This document shows, piece by piece, positions 63,495 to 64,000 of a stretch of DNA of 64,000 nt (its first letter is position 1; each line of letters begins with the position of its first letter). This DNA is from Scylla paramamosain (Eukaryota > Arthropoda > Malacostraca > Decapoda > Portunidae): assembly GCF_035594125.1 (NCBI RefSeq), contig NC_087190.1:7096962-7160961 (forward strand), in the 5' to 3' direction. The notes under the pieces are model-generated. The model ran no database searches. It saw only the letters and a list, made by a program, of their open reading frames with translations, and had not been told where the DNA came from. The position numbers were made by a program, and so were the translations under genes.

Positions 63495-64000
63495 AAGTTG
63501 CGGCCAACTAAGAAATCTTATCGAGTGCCACCCTTGTGGAAAAAGTTGTTTTTTTAAACAAATTATACATTATCATTTAACAATTTTTCTATTTATTATA
63601 TAAGTAATATAATATTGGGCAGAACCATATTTTTACACTGGGAAAACATTGAGGCAAGTAAGAAAGACACGTAACGAATAACGCTGGGTCAGAAGGGTCA
63701 GTGTCTTGGGCACAACAAAATACGCCAGATATCTGAATCAGTAGGGTCGGTGTCTTGGGTACGGAATAAGCTACAACAGACACAGTGGTCTGAGTCAGTG
63801 GGGTCAGTACCTTCTCGCTTTAAATTAAATTAAATTAAATTAAACTAAAGTAACTAAAATATTACTATACTCTCTTAATTTCTTATGACTCTTCCCATTT
63901 CCTTTTTTATGTTTTCTTTTATAGTGTTTTAAACAAACCCAAGTATCAGCGATATCTGGAAAATCCCATCGTCATCGCGGCAACGCAAAATATATCGCTC
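63495..64000 (+). repeat. Direct duplicate of 61706-62211
   Basis: Collinear with 61706-62211 at a constant offset of 1789 bp up to the window edge, with only scattered substitutions. It contains the same B3 RT end / B 3' UTR junction, the same minisatellite (63670-63825), the same T-rich tract and the same start of the RNase H fragment. It probably continues past 64000. The sequence between the copies holds the B scraps and C3. Confidence 0.9.

Overview
The window looks like nuclear DNA of an arthropod, most likely a decapod crustacean. The evidence is the extreme density of long dinucleotide microsatellites (about 3.7 kb of the 64 kb by hand count), spliced genes with GT-AG introns, protein motifs of arthropod-type non-LTR retrotransposons, hAT, Harbinger, Tc1 and Penelope elements, and short CCTAA (arthropod telomere-type) runs. 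There are no operons, no bacterial signals and no CRISPR array. I could not identify the species, and I found no confident RNA gene.

Host-gene content is thin. At 4815-7685 (+) there are four 3' exons of an ANL-superfamily acyl-CoA synthetase / 4-coumarate-CoA-ligase-like enzyme. They carry a TAG at the end of the second visible exon and a one-base frameshift in an A6 run of the last exon. At 55726-55881 (+) a lone exon looks like the first coding exon of a second enzyme of the same family, which suggests a tandem gene cluster split by about 48 kb of repeats. An intronless secreted-protein ORF lies at 9535-10023 (-), and a possible micro first exon (MKTL) lies at 15832-15843.

The rest is mobile DNA. 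Family A is a compact, single-ORF (endonuclease-RT) LINE of about 3.25 kb with nine copies (3238-3640, 10449-10830, 11059-14339, 15115-15335, 15925-17592, 20204-23463, 44236-46090, 52071-55320, 56043-56556). Its copy at 11281-14235 is one continuous frame broken by only two stop codons. Family B is a longer LINE with a CCHC ORF1 and an EN-RT-RNase H ORF2. Its best copy is 27165-33380 (-). Others lie at 3745-4320 and at 56558-62811, and a 51-bp minisatellite sits in its 3' end. Family C is a CR1-like 3' fragment at 2465-3235, 50985-51610 and 62812-63485.

DNA transposons include a Harbinger element at about 23990-27020. In it the transposase gene (+) and the MADF/BESS partner gene (-) are interleaved: an exon of each lies in the intron of the other. 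There are four hAT transposase remnants, one inside an element with matching ends (38744-43359), a 273-bp hAT-type MITE with a near-perfect 8-bp target duplication (6336-6624), and two Tc1 remnants. A Penelope-like RT (46690-47910), a Ty3/gypsy integrase tail (8786-9151) and a gag-like fragment (36380-37240) complete the set. The right edge (63495-64000) is a near-identical direct duplicate of 61706-62211.

Microsatellites repeatedly sit exactly at element ends and break points. Several reading frames (acyl-CoA synthetase, MADF gene, Harbinger transposase) break in homopolymers as well as by point stops. True decay therefore has to be separated from assembly error.
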